12,326 bases of DNA, from positions 1-12,326 of the forward strand of contig JABSPR010000431.1 in NCBI GenBank assembly GCA_013214975.1, read 5' to 3'. Under the pieces are notes generated by a model. It was not told where the DNA came from. It saw only the letters and a program-made list of their open reading frames with translations, and did not search any database. This DNA comes from Flavobacteriales bacterium (GTDB lineage: Bacteria > Bacteroidota > Bacteroidia > DT-38). The position numbers were made by a program, and so were the translations under genes. Of the stretch, positions 1-7,913 are shown piece by piece (positions within the stretch are counted from its first letter, which is position 1; every line of letters begins with the position of its first letter).

Positions 1-149
1 GTATTACAGGTACATACAAGTACCCATTTAGATCTTTTTAATAGAAGTATTCAACGACTCCTATCCCCCTACCCACACTCAAGAATTATGCATTAAAAAA
101 AAAAAGAGTATTACCCCCTTAAAAGTTCTTTTTAAATACAATAATAATA

Positions 150-157
150 TAGCTTTG
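150..157 (+). promoter_or_regulatory. Bacteroidota-type -7 promoter element for gdhA
   Basis: TAGCTTTG matches the Bacteroidota -7 consensus TAnnTTTG at every fixed position. Initiation about 7 bases downstream would leave a leader of roughly 20 bases before the gdhA ATG at 184. The -33 element (TTTG) is weak: about 19 bases upstream the sequence reads TCTT. The region before it (42-149) is AT-rich, with an 11-base A run at 95-105 and no other clear signal. Confidence 0.5.
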
Positions 158-183
158 CTGCACTTTGAACTAAAAAGATAGGT

Positions 184-1449
184 ATGGAGAAAAAAACAGG
201 TTTGTACGCAAATGTCCAGAAACAATTTAACCGTGCAGCGGATGTAATGGGGCTTAACGAAGGTATTAGAACTATTCTTGCTAAATGCAGTAACGAAATC
301 GTAGTAAACTTTCCGGTGAAAATGGATAGTGGGAAAATTGAACTTTTTACTGGATATAGAGTTCAGCATAACAATGCTCTTGGACCTTACAAAGGTGGTT
401 TAAGATTTCACCCTAAATTAGATATTGATTCCGCGAGAGCTTTGGCTACATGGATGACTTGGAAATCGGCATTAGCTGGCTTACCATATGGTGGCGGAAA
501 AGGTGGTATTCAAATAGACCCTAAGAAATATTCTCAAGGAGAATTAGAAAGAATTACAAGGCGTTTTACTTACGCTCTAGGTGATAATATCGGACCAGAT
601 TTAGATATCCCTGCTCCAGATGTAAACACAAATTCGCAAATTATGGCATGGATTGCAGACACCTATGTTTGTACAAAATCGCCAGCAAATAGACACAACA
701 ACTTACACGTTGTAACTGGTAAACCTGTTGGATCAGGTGGCTTGGAAGGTAGAGATAGAGCAACCGGATTCGGTGTTGTATCTACAATCAAGTCTTGGTC
801 TGCTTATAAAGAAAAAGACTTAAAAGGACTTAAGTACATCGTTCAAGGTTTTGGAAATGTTGGTTCATGGGCTTCACACTTCTTAAATAAAGAGGGATGT
901 GTTTTAACTGCTGTTCAAGATGCAAGCGGAACAATCTTTAATGCAAATGGAATTGATGTAGAAGCTTTAATTGAGTTTTCTGCCGGTAGAAACGGAAATG
1001 TATCTGGCTTCCCGGGAGCTGAAGAAATCGAATCGGACACCTTCTTTGGGTTGGATTGTGATATTCTTATTCCAGCTGCATTGGGTAACCAAATTACTGT
1101 GGACAATGCGAATGACATTAAAGCTACCCTTATAGCGGAAGCTGCTAATGGCCCAACCGTTGTTGAAGCAGAAGAGATTCTTTTAAAAAGAGGTATCGAC
1201 ATCATTCCTGACATTCTTTGTAACTCTGGTGGTGTTACGGGTAGTTACTACGAATGGCTTCAAAACAAGAGAAGTGAAAACTGGAAAATCGAAGATGTAT
1301 TATTACTTCTAGAAGATAAGATGGATGTAGCATTTAAGAAAACTGTAGAGATGGCGAATGAATACAATACCGATTGGAGAACAAGCGGATATATTGTAGC
1401 TCTTAAGCGATTGGAAAATACTTATATCGAAAGAGGTTTATTTCCTTGA
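184..1449 (+). CDS. gdhA: Glutamate dehydrogenase (Glu/Leu/Phe/Val dehydrogenase family)
   Basis: This cytosolic enzyme interconverts glutamate and 2-oxoglutarate plus ammonia, linking nitrogen and carbon metabolism. The 421-residue product is the usual length for the hexameric bacterial/archaeal form. The N-terminal substrate domain holds GPYKGGLRFHP (68-78, substrate Lys70), a second lysine at 94, the catalytic-lysine motif PYGGGKGG (101-108, Lys106) and PAPDVNT (143-149, Asp146). The C-terminal Rossmann domain carries GFGNVG (222-227) for the nicotinamide cofactor. Length and overall resemblance suggest a RocG/GudB-like, probably NAD-linked enzyme, but I cannot settle NAD versus NADP from motifs alone. 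The ATG at 184 follows a good -7 promoter element and has no strong Shine-Dalgarno sequence, which is normal for the phylum. The gene appears monocistronic and ends at a hairpin shared with the converging trmN6 gene. All catalytic residues are intact. Confidence 0.96.
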   Translation: MEKKTGLYANVQKQFNRAADVMGLNEGIRTILAKCSNEIVVNFPVKMDSGKIELFTGYRVQHNNALGPYKGGLRFHPKLDIDSARALATWMTWKSALAGLPYGGGKGGIQIDPKKYSQGELERITRRFTYALGDNIGPDLDIPAPDVNTNSQIMAWIADTYVCTKSPANRHNNLHVVTGKPVGSGGLEGRDRATGFGVVSTIKSWSAYKEKDLKGLKYIVQGFGNVGSWASHFLNKEGCVLTAVQDASGTIFNANGIDVEALIEFSAGRNGNVSGFPGAEEIESDTFFGLDCDILIPAALGNQITVDNANDIKATLIAEAANGPTVVEAEEILLKRGIDIIPDILCNSGGVTGSYYEWLQNKRSENWKIEDVLLLLEDKMDVAFKKTVEMANEYNTDWRTSGYIVALKRLENTYIERGLFP

Positions 1450-1468
1450 TATTAAACCAACTTATTTC

Positions 1469-1497
1469 AAACCCTCAACTTTTCAAGTTGGGGGTTT
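1469..1497. terminator. Bidirectional hairpin terminator between gdhA and trmN6
   Basis: A 13-base arm at 1469-1481 pairs with 1485-1497 across a 3-base loop (1482-1484), with one G-U pair on the + strand RNA. The hairpin lies between two converging stop codons (1449 and 1504). The right arm ends in TTT and is followed by CTTATTTTA on the + strand. The minus-strand RNA also has a short U-containing stretch after the stem, so it could serve both transcripts. Confidence 0.8.
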
Positions 1498-1503
1498 CTT
1501 ATT

Positions 1504-2217
1504 TTACATATTCAAGTAAAAACTCTTGGTCAACTTAATGTAGTCGGATGTATAATCGTGTCTCGACTTTTCTATAATAAGCTCATTGGCATAAATTGGA
1601 AGATCTTCTTCTGATTTTTCAAACTCTATTAAACATCTCTTTAACGGAACTCCTTCCCTACCTCTAACTCTCGTGATTCTATTTACTATTAGGCCATCAT
1701 TTTTCATCTTTCCAATGATTTCATCTTCACATTCAACTGGTATTATCAACGCTAGCCTACCCTCTTTTACCAGTAATTTACCCGCTCCATTTGCTAAAAC
1801 ATTAAAAGAGAGAGAATTTGATATCCGAGCTAAATTTCTTTTCTCATCCAAACTTTCGACACCTCCAGTAAAGAATGGAGGGTTAGATATTATTAAATCG
1901 TATTGAGACTGGGAAGCTTTATAGAACTCTTGAAATGGAGCATGAAAGACTTGCAGTCTTCCCTTCCATTTTGACCGATCAAAATTCTCCTTACACTGAT
2001 TAAAGGCATCCTCATCAATTTCAACAGCATCAATAACCACTTTAGGATGTCGCTGTGCCATCATTAAAGAAACAAGACCTGTTCCGGCACCAATGTCCAA
2101 CACACGTAACGGATTGTCTAATTTGGCCCATGCACCAATTAGTACTCCATCGGTACCAACCTTCATGGCGCATCTATCATGATGCACTGTAAACTCTTTG
2201 AAAGCAAATGGTTTCAC
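1504..2217 (-). CDS. trmN6: tRNA1(Val) (adenine(37)-N6)-methyltransferase, TrmN6/YfiC type
   Basis: The family transfers a methyl group from S-adenosylmethionine to N6 of A37, beside the anticodon of tRNA-Val. The 237-residue protein matches the usual family length. Its N-terminus has the family signature F-x-F-K-x-F-x-V-x-H-x-x-C-x-M-K-V-G-T-D-G (about 4-24). The SAM-binding motif is VLDIGAGTGLVS (39-50), the acidic residue of motif II is Glu67, and the N6-adenine catalytic motif NPPFF lies at 112-116. The start is GTG at 2217. It is the one that fits the conserved N-terminus, and no usable ATG lies nearby. A methyltransferase gene ends 41 bases upstream on the same strand, so the two may be co-transcribed. 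The related HemK/RsmC-type N-methyltransferases are less likely because the N-terminal signature is specific to this group. Confidence 0.9.
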   Translation of the reverse strand: MKPFAFKEFTVHHDRCAMKVGTDGVLIGAWAKLDNPLRVLDIGAGTGLVSLMMAQRHPKVVIDAVEIDEDAFNQCKENFDRSKWKGRLQVFHAPFQEFYKASQSQYDLIISNPPFFTGGVESLDEKRNLARISNSLSFNVLANGAGKLLVKEGRLALIIPVECEDEIIGKMKNDGLIVNRITRVRGREGVPLKRCLIEFEKSEEDLPIYANELIIEKSRHDYTSDYIKLTKSFYLNM

Positions 2218-2258
2218 GCTATATCTACTAACTAGAAATAATATTATTCTTCACACAA

Positions 2259-2993
2259 TTATTTCTTACCAACAATTATTGTCGATAATCCAACTTGATT
2301 AAAAATAACCTTGTCAATGATTTTAAAAATAGGAACCAACGCATTATACAGTTTCATTTGTCCGACTGGAATAACCTTCTTTCTCAAAACTGAGCCTGAA
2401 ACAAACCACCCAGCGATTCCTATAAAATTGAAGTACTGCTTATGAATCATTTGAAATTGATTCGATTTAAAAACTTTTGATAACGAGCTTTTAGTATACC
2501 TACGATAATGCCCTAATCCATGATCAAAATCGTTAAATAACCATTGGTAAGATGGCACCAAAATTATCAGCTTCCCACCATTTCTTAATAATAGGCGACA
2601 ATTCTCAAGAGCTAACGTATGATCCTTAATATGCTCCACCACATTCAACGCAAATACAGTATCGTATTGTCCAATTTCATCGTGAAATTTAGATTCGAAT
2701 TCAGGATCGGTTAAATCCATTTTTTTCGATCCCAGAAAATACTCGTTTTTTTCAAATTTATTCTCCAACGTAGAACAATAAGTATCTCGGATATCCGTGA
2801 GCATTAATGGAAATTTATCTTTAATGAAAAACTCAGAAATATTACCAATTCCACTACCAATCTCTAGTACTTTCCCTCCACAGTGTGGCTTAATGGTTTC
2901 ATACATCCATTCATTAAACAGATTGGCATCAGAGATTGCATCCAGAGTTGCACCCCCAATTAAATCATCTTCATTAAATTCAATTTCTTCCAT
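2259..2993 (-). CDS. Class I SAM-dependent methyltransferase, substrate unknown
   Basis: This is a 244-residue Methyltransf_11/23-type protein. The SAM-binding glycine motif VLEIGSGIGN is at 42-51, an acidic residue after strand 2 is at about 67 (TDIRD), and the motif IV-like NVVEH is at 117-121. The segment HGLGHYRRYTKSSL (158-171) is typical of a methyltransferase group often found with polyprenol-phosphate glycosyltransferases and surface-polysaccharide genes. The C-terminal third is hydrophobic and may touch a membrane or lipid-linked substrate. That role is inference. I start at ATG 2993. A TTG two codons upstream (2999) is in frame, but nothing supports it. The gene sits 41 bases upstream of trmN6 and is divergent from the histidine kinase gene across about 160 bases, in which I see no clear promoter element. 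Confidence 0.82.
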   Translation of the reverse strand: MEEIEFNEDDLIGGATLDAISDANLFNEWMYETIKPHCGGKVLEIGSGIGNISEFFIKDKFPLMLTDIRDTYCSTLENKFEKNEYFLGSKKMDLTDPEFESKFHDEIGQYDTVFALNVVEHIKDHTLALENCRLLLRNGGKLIILVPSYQWLFNDFDHGLGHYRRYTKSSLSKVFKSNQFQMIHKQYFNFIGIAGWFVSGSVLRKKVIPVGQMKLYNALVPIFKIIDKVIFNQVGLSTIIVGKK

Positions 2994-3153
2994 AACCAAT
3001 GTGAAGTTAAGAAATCAGTCTATATTCTATATATAACATTCTGGATAAACTAAAACAAGAAGAGAGATAAAAACGACAATAAATGCCAGAAAATAATGAA
3101 ACTCAATAAGATGTAATTCGTATCCCTATATTGCTCGAATATAATAGAAAGAG

Positions 3154-4884
3154 GTGAATATTAACAAAGAACATATTTATAGGAAAAGAATAGAACACCT
3201 ATTCTCAACTATTCCTACTTCGCTCATAGCCAACGTTACACTTGCAACTCTTCTATGCTACTCTTTTTACAACAATGCGGATTTCTTGTCGATACTTCCA
3301 TGGTATATTTCACTTATCGCATTAATGATCCTTAGAAGCATTCTTTTTTTTCACTTCAAAAAAAACAAAAACATAACATCCGAAGGCTTGAAACAATACG
3401 AAAAGTATATATTTATTGGCACCTTATTAAATGCTCTATTATGGGGAGGATACTGGTCGTTGATGATGCCAAATAATATTATCGACGCTATATTAGTTTG
3501 CTTTCTCGTTGCAGGTTTGTGTATTGGATCTATTGGAACTATGGCTGCCCACTACAAATTATTCCTCTCTTACAACCTGGTATCCTGTCTGCCTGTTTTT
3601 TTAAGCCTGCTATTTACAGATTTTGAACTTAGCAATACGATTGCAACAAGCGGAATTATTTTTCTTGCAGCAATAGCAAGCATGGGAAAACAGAATAATG
3701 TACTTCTTATTAATGCATTAGAGCTCAAGGAGGATAATATTGAAATGAATCAAAAAGTATCTGACTCCGAAAAACTAGCCTTATTAAAAGATGAGTTTTT
3801 AAGTAATATGAGTCACGAAATCAGAACTCCATTGAATGGCATAATTGGAATGCTAAACATACTCCAGAAGAAATTAAAATTGGATAAAAAAGAGCAAGAC
3901 TATTTCAACATACTATCCTCATCATCAAATCAGCTCTTAGAAATTATTAACGACATTCTTGATTTCTCAAAGCTTTCAAGTAGTAGCCCAGACATAATTA
4001 GTTCCAATCTTAATATTAAAAAACTAGTTTCTGATATTGAAGGATTATTCTTTGGTGTAGCCCAAGAGAAGAACATAACAATCACATCCCACTTTAAGAA
4101 TACCTTCCCCAATTACATTATTTCGGATGAAACACGGCTAAAGCAAGTTTTATCCAATCTAATTATGAATGCTATTAAGTTTTCTTCAGATGGAGAAATA
4201 AGAATGGAATTAGAGGTAATTGATATCGATCAAGATGACTTACATATCAAATTCTCTATTATAGATCATGGTATTGGAATTCCAAAATTAGAATTAGAAA
4301 CGTTATTCGAGAAATTTAAACAAGTAGATGCATCTTCAACAAAAGCGCATAAGGGAACTGGTTTAGGTTTAGCAATATGCCAGCAAATTGCCGAATTACT
4401 TAATGGGAAAATAGGAGTTGAAAGTGATGAAGGATACGGAAGCACTTTTTGGTTTACAATAAAATGTAAGATTGGAAGGGCTGAAAAAGAAGTTATGAAG
4501 AAGTCTCGCAATGTGGACGTATCTTATCTTAAAGTTCTTATCGTAGACGACATGGAAGTTAACCTCACCGTAGCTGAGCTCATGCTCGAAAATCTAGAAT
4601 GCAATTGCTCGTCTGCTTCTTCAGGAAAAGAAGCCATTGAATTAGCCTTAAACAACAATTTTGACGTGATTTTAATGGATATACAAATGCCTAACCTAAA
4701 TGGCATCCAGACCTTAGAAGCCCTTAGAGAAAAAAACATAAAATGTCCTATTATTGCATTAACAGCAAATGCGATGCCTGGTGACAAAGAAGAGTATTTA
4801 GAAAAAGGTTTTAATGATTACATACCGAAGCCTGTTAATACCTCTCTATTAGCACGTGTTCTAGCGAAATGGAAGCCTATTTAA
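3154..4884 (+). CDS. Membrane hybrid histidine kinase with C-terminal receiver domain
   Basis: This 576-residue inner-membrane sensor kinase should autophosphorylate on His and pass the phosphate to its own Asp. Six predicted helices occupy about 22-38, 45-66, 86-103, 110-131, 136-153 and 161-178 with very short loops, so there is no periplasmic sensor domain. A charged linker (about 183-215) leads to HisKA, whose H-box SHEIRTPLNG places the phospho-accepting His at 221. HATPase_c follows: N-box Asn339, DHGIGIP (371-377) and GTGLGL (401-406). A receiver domain (about 459-576) has Asp465/466, phospho-acceptor Asp509, Thr537 and Lys559, all intact. There is no HPt or DNA-binding domain, so a separate partner is required and none is encoded nearby. 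The start is GTG at 3154. A stop at 3145-3147 blocks any longer start, and AGAAAGAG immediately precedes it. The stimulus is unknown. Confidence 0.9.
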   Translation: MNINKEHIYRKRIEHLFSTIPTSLIANVTLATLLCYSFYNNADFLSILPWYISLIALMILRSILFFHFKKNKNITSEGLKQYEKYIFIGTLLNALLWGGYWSLMMPNNIIDAILVCFLVAGLCIGSIGTMAAHYKLFLSYNLVSCLPVFLSLLFTDFELSNTIATSGIIFLAAIASMGKQNNVLLINALELKEDNIEMNQKVSDSEKLALLKDEFLSNMSHEIRTPLNGIIGMLNILQKKLKLDKKEQDYFNILSSSSNQLLEIINDILDFSKLSSSSPDIISSNLNIKKLVSDIEGLFFGVAQEKNITITSHFKNTFPNYIISDETRLKQVLSNLIMNAIKFSSDGEIRMELEVIDIDQDDLHIKFSIIDHGIGIPKLELETLFEKFKQVDASSTKAHKGTGLGLAICQQIAELLNGKIGVESDEGYGSTFWFTIKCKIGRAEKEVMKKSRNVDVSYLKVLIVDDMEVNLTVAELMLENLECNCSSASSGKEAIELALNNNFDVILMDIQMPNLNGIQTLEALREKNIKCPIIALTANAMPGDKEEYLEKGFNDYIPKPVNTSLLARVLAKWKPI

Positions 4885-4886
4885 CA

Positions 4887-5666
4887 TTATTCAATATCTA
4901 AGAAATGAATCTTGTTCAACATCAATCCAGAGGCGGAGGCTATATAATCCAACGGTTCATTGTCTGTTGGATTTAGCGTTGATTTCAAATAATCTAAACT
5001 AATTTCTTCTTTACCCAATAATATCAGTTGCCCCATCATTAAACGAACTTGGTTTCGCATAAAGCCCTTTGCATGTACATGATAGACAAAACTCTTCTCT
5101 GGAAAAAAATTAGCAGTTAGTATTGTATTTTCCTCAATTCTGCTCTCTAATACTTCTCTTTCGAACAACTTTCCTTCTTTGGCCTTTGTACAATACTTTC
5201 TAAAATTATGCTGACCTCTGAAAATCGCAGCCCCTTCTCTCATTAGATCTATATTCAAATCAAAAGGAAGCAACGTAACCAAAGAAGCGGCTAATGGATT
5301 AAATTTTTCTCCTTGAGCAAAGAAATAAGTATACTCCTTTACACGTGCCGAATTAATAATATTAAAATCACCCTCAATTTTCTGAATCTTTGTAGCCTTT
5401 ATATCCGCAGGCAAATACTTATTTAACTCAATAACGAAGCCATATTCGTCTATATCCTCTTTTAAAAACAATTGAAACGCTGAGTTATTTGCAGATACCA
5501 TGGCATCCGTTCGACTAGATCCCATAGTCTTAAACTCATGATGACCAAAAACAAAACTGATGGTTCTATCGATCATATGATGAACAGTTTTCAGATCGGG
5601 TTGCTTTGCCCAACCGTGAAACCGAAATCCTAGATATTGAATATGAATAAGATATTTGAATTCCAT
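4887..5666 (-). CDS. truA: TruA-type tRNA pseudouridine synthase (divergent)
   Basis: TruA isomerises uridine to pseudouridine at positions 38-40 of the tRNA anticodon arm. The 259-residue protein is of normal length. The opening strand ends in FRFHGWAKQ (14-22), the catalytic loop SSRTDAMVSA (50-59) contains the nucleophile Asp54, Tyr112 lies in KEYTYFF, and GFMRNQVRLMMG (201-212) corresponds to the family's C-terminal MVRxxVG segment. The usual loop is RTDAGVHA, so the Gly and His after the catalytic Asp region are replaced by Met and Ser. The protein may therefore be a paralogue with altered specificity rather than the main TruA. ATG 5666 is a clear start. The stop lies only 2 bases from the converging kinase stop, leaving no space for a terminator between them. 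Confidence 0.85.
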   Translation of the reverse strand: MEFKYLIHIQYLGFRFHGWAKQPDLKTVHHMIDRTISFVFGHHEFKTMGSSRTDAMVSANNSAFQLFLKEDIDEYGFVIELNKYLPADIKATKIQKIEGDFNIINSARVKEYTYFFAQGEKFNPLAASLVTLLPFDLNIDLMREGAAIFRGQHNFRKYCTKAKEGKLFEREVLESRIEENTILTANFFPEKSFVYHVHAKGFMRNQVRLMMGQLILLGKEEISLDYLKSTLNPTDNEPLDYIASASGLMLNKIHFLDIE

Positions 5667-5748
5667 AGCATATAAAAATACTACAACTCACATCCCTATG
5701 AAGGTAAAATTGAACTAAAATGCTAATGCTTATAGACAAGCCTGCTAA

Positions 5749-5762
5749 TAATTTATAAATTA
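5749..5762. promoter_or_regulatory. 14-base AT palindrome just before the flavoprotein gene
   Basis: TAATTTATAAATTA is a perfect palindrome ending 8 bases before the ATG at 5771. It lies in the 104-base space between truA (-) and the flavoprotein gene (+). It could be an operator or simply an AT-rich core promoter. In AT-rich DNA such palindromes arise by chance fairly often, so this is a weak call. Confidence 0.2.
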
Positions 5763-5770
5763 GATACTAT

Positions 5771-6856
5771 ATGCAAAAGCAAAGTAAATATGACATTGTA
5801 ATTATAGGTTCAAGTCCTTTAATGTTAATTGAATCGTTGTATCAAGCTAAGCTGGGGAAATCTGTTCTTGTAATTGAAAAACAAGAAAGAATTGGTGGAG
5901 CTTGGCAAAGTTTTGAAAAAATAAATTTTTCCAATCATATTGAAATAGGTAGTCACATTTGGCAAAAAGATAAATCTGTTAATGAATTTCTCATTAACTC
6001 TTTAGGAATAAACGTTGTTGAAATGTCCCCTCAACCAGTAACTATTGGTTTTGGCTTTACATTCCCATATTATGCTATTAGTATATTCTATAGTCTGCGC
6101 CACCTTAGATTCAACTCATTATTCGATTTTGAAAATGTCAAGCTTCATAGAAGTCTATGGTTCGATTTCTTCAAACAGTTTCTAAACCCTTCAAAATATT
6201 ATTACCATGAAGGTGGTTCCGGAGAACTCATTCAAAAACTAGCAGAAAAGGCAACTAACTGTAACGTACGATTTGAACTAAACACAAGTGTCGATCAAAT
6301 CGATTTATCGTCAAATACCTTGCTTACTTTGTATGGAAGTGAAATAAAATTTGAAACATTAATTGGAACCAACAAATTGGATATTAACAATGTTACCTTA
6401 AGCAACGGGCTAAAAACTCCAATTTCGTTGAAACCGAGAACCAGTTATTCTCTTTATCTAGTTGTAAAATGCGAACATCCTTCATTACTCAGTTATGCTG
6501 AAACTTATAAAGACAAAGTAATATACCGAGTGTCTGATATTACCTATACTGACTCTAGATTAAGAGCTGAAAAAAAGCGTCTTTACTGTATTGACCTCAC
6601 CTACGACGGATTTAACAAACATCAAGAACCTGAATTAGTTGATATCGCTTTACGAACATTAATTCAATGGGAAGTTCTACCCAAAGGAACTTTGGCTAAG
6701 AATCACTTCATTAGGACATATAACTATAATGGTCAATCAAATGAAGTAGTGAACGACCTAAGCATTAAAACCAATCCTAATCTAGTTTTTCTGGAAAGCA
6801 ATAATTTAATTCCAAGTTTAGCGAAGCAAATTGACAGATGGAAAACTCAATTATAA
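5771..6856 (+). CDS. FAD/NAD(P)-binding oxidoreductase-like protein, UGM/amine-oxidase-like
   Basis: This is a 361-residue protein with an N-terminal Rossmann-type dinucleotide fold. The strand IVIIG is followed by GSSPLM (13-18) in place of the classical GxGxxG, with a helix and then VLVIEK, whose Glu36 would bind the adenosine ribose. GGAW (42-45) follows. The stretch around IGSHIWQKDK (59-68) resembles the region of UDP-galactopyranose mutase that contains its conserved HIFHT. A GGSGELIQKLAEKA segment (148-161) matches the substrate-domain entry of amine-oxidase-like flavoproteins. The usual C-terminal GD motif for FAD is not clear; the end reads LESNNLIPSLAKQIDRW. The gene converges on the glycan operon with a 15-base gap, so a sugar-related role is reasonable but inferred. 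It is not a confident UGM because the full signature is absent. ATG 5771 is a good start. Confidence 0.7.
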   Translation: MQKQSKYDIVIIGSSPLMLIESLYQAKLGKSVLVIEKQERIGGAWQSFEKINFSNHIEIGSHIWQKDKSVNEFLINSLGINVVEMSPQPVTIGFGFTFPYYAISIFYSLRHLRFNSLFDFENVKLHRSLWFDFFKQFLNPSKYYYHEGGSGELIQKLAEKATNCNVRFELNTSVDQIDLSSNTLLTLYGSEIKFETLIGTNKLDINNVTLSNGLKTPISLKPRTSYSLYLVVKCEHPSLLSYAETYKDKVIYRVSDITYTDSRLRAEKKRLYCIDLTYDGFNKHQEPELVDIALRTLIQWEVLPKGTLAKNHFIRTYNYNGQSNEVVNDLSIKTNPNLVFLESNNLIPSLAKQIDRWKTQL

Positions 6857-6871
6857 ATACAATTGAACATA

Positions 6872-7909
6872 TTATCTCCTTCTATTCCAAGAAGAATTTA
6901 GTTTCCTAAGGGCTGATAATAAGTAGCCCAACATCTTTTTTGGCTTAAATATTAACACCTTGGGATAATTTAGTTTCTCACCATTAAAGCCATCTTTAAA
7001 TCGATTGATTCCTTTGAGTTGATCATCGTCAGCCGCCCTATTGCTGTATCCTCCTAAGTCTAGAAAATCCATTCCATCCTTTTTTGCCAAGCCAATTACT
7101 TCATGAAATGCGAGATGTAAAATAGGAAGCTTCCTATATTCTGGTAAAGATGCCCCATAAGAATAGAATGCCGTATTTCCTTGATAAACAATACATACTC
7201 CTCCAATCAGCAATTCGTTCTCATTCAACACACCAAGAATAAACCCTCTATTTTCATTCTTCAAAAGCTGGTACAATTCGTGAAATTGAGCGGTTGAATC
7301 TGCCAAGGGTGAGATTAATTTCCGATGCGCATATAGACTTTCATAAAGCTCAGAAAACTGGACCACATCCTCCATTTCCATCAACTTTCTCGTAGTCAAC
7401 CCATTACCGATAGCTTTCTTTATTGATCTCTTATGGTTCGTAGAAAACGATTTAACGATATCTTCTTGGTTACTTAAAATATTAATTCGTACAGAACTCC
7501 AATTAAGTATACCGTTTGATGTCGAATAATTAATTTTTTTTCGAACACTATCTGTATAAGCTTTAACCTCCTCAGTGTCTAACATACCTAATTGAATGTT
7601 AAGCAGCCCAAAGTTCAACTTTCTATAATGCTTGTAAATTATTTCTATTAATTCTACGAGCAATTCATTTTTTGAAACAATTGGCCCCATGTGTATGTTT
7701 GCGAAACGTAACTTCTCTGTACATATACAATACCCTACAAGTTTTCTATTTATATAAAATAGAAAATAACCAAGTTCTTTATTACGCTCTATGCACTTTG
7801 CCCAAAGTGGATGCTGACTTATTGATATATGATTAACCGTGTTGAAAAAAGTAATAACATCACTTTCTTCTTCTTTTGAAAGGGAATTAGCGTACTTATA
7901 GGATATCAT
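6872..7909 (-). CDS. FemAB/GNAT-like acyl- or aminoacyl-transferase
   Basis: This 345-residue protein has the two-lobed GNAT layout seen in FemAB and related (Acetyltransf_6) proteins. Diagnostic segments are HKRSIKKAIGNGL (159-171), equivalent to the R-x-I-x-K-A-x-x-x-G-L hallmark, then IGGVCIVYQGNTAFYSYGAS (235-254), and FLDLGGYSN (282-290) followed by LKGINRFKDGFNGE (298-311). The family moves acyl or aminoacyl groups onto amino groups of peptidoglycan precursors or polysaccharides, in the cytoplasm. Without cell-wall genes nearby I favour a glycan substrate, such as an amino sugar freed by the deacetylase upstream in the operon; this is inference. It is the last gene of the operon, starts at ATG 7909 four bases after the methyltransferase stop, and converges on the flavoprotein gene. 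I see no terminator hairpin in the 15-base gap. Confidence 0.78.
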   Translation of the reverse strand: MISYKYANSLSKEEESDVITFFNTVNHISISQHPLWAKCIERNKELGYFLFYINRKLVGYCICTEKLRFANIHMGPIVSKNELLVELIEIIYKHYRKLNFGLLNIQLGMLDTEEVKAYTDSVRKKINYSTSNGILNWSSVRINILSNQEDIVKSFSTNHKRSIKKAIGNGLTTRKLMEMEDVVQFSELYESLYAHRKLISPLADSTAQFHELYQLLKNENRGFILGVLNENELLIGGVCIVYQGNTAFYSYGASLPEYRKLPILHLAFHEVIGLAKKDGMDFLDLGGYSNRAADDDQLKGINRFKDGFNGEKLNYPKVLIFKPKKMLGYLLSALRKLNSSWNRRR

Positions 7910-7913
7910 ACCG

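Noticed and set aside
1..41. Possible 3' end of a gene entering from the left (ITGTYKYPFRSF then TAA, + strand)
   Set aside because: Only 12 codons are visible and another frame is open for 31 codons over the same bases, so neither can be supported.
95..105. Run of 11 A as a minus-strand terminator tail
   Set aside because: There is no stable GC-containing stem next to it and no gene known to end there.
79..369. 96-codon minus-strand open frame over the gdhA start
   Set aside because: It overlaps the certain gdhA gene and its promoter, and is low-complexity and Phe/Leu rich. It is a shadow of the coding strand.
3083..3109. Tiny leader-like frame MPENNETQ upstream of the histidine kinase
   Set aside because: Eight codons with no ribosome-binding signal and no regulatory codon pattern; likely chance.
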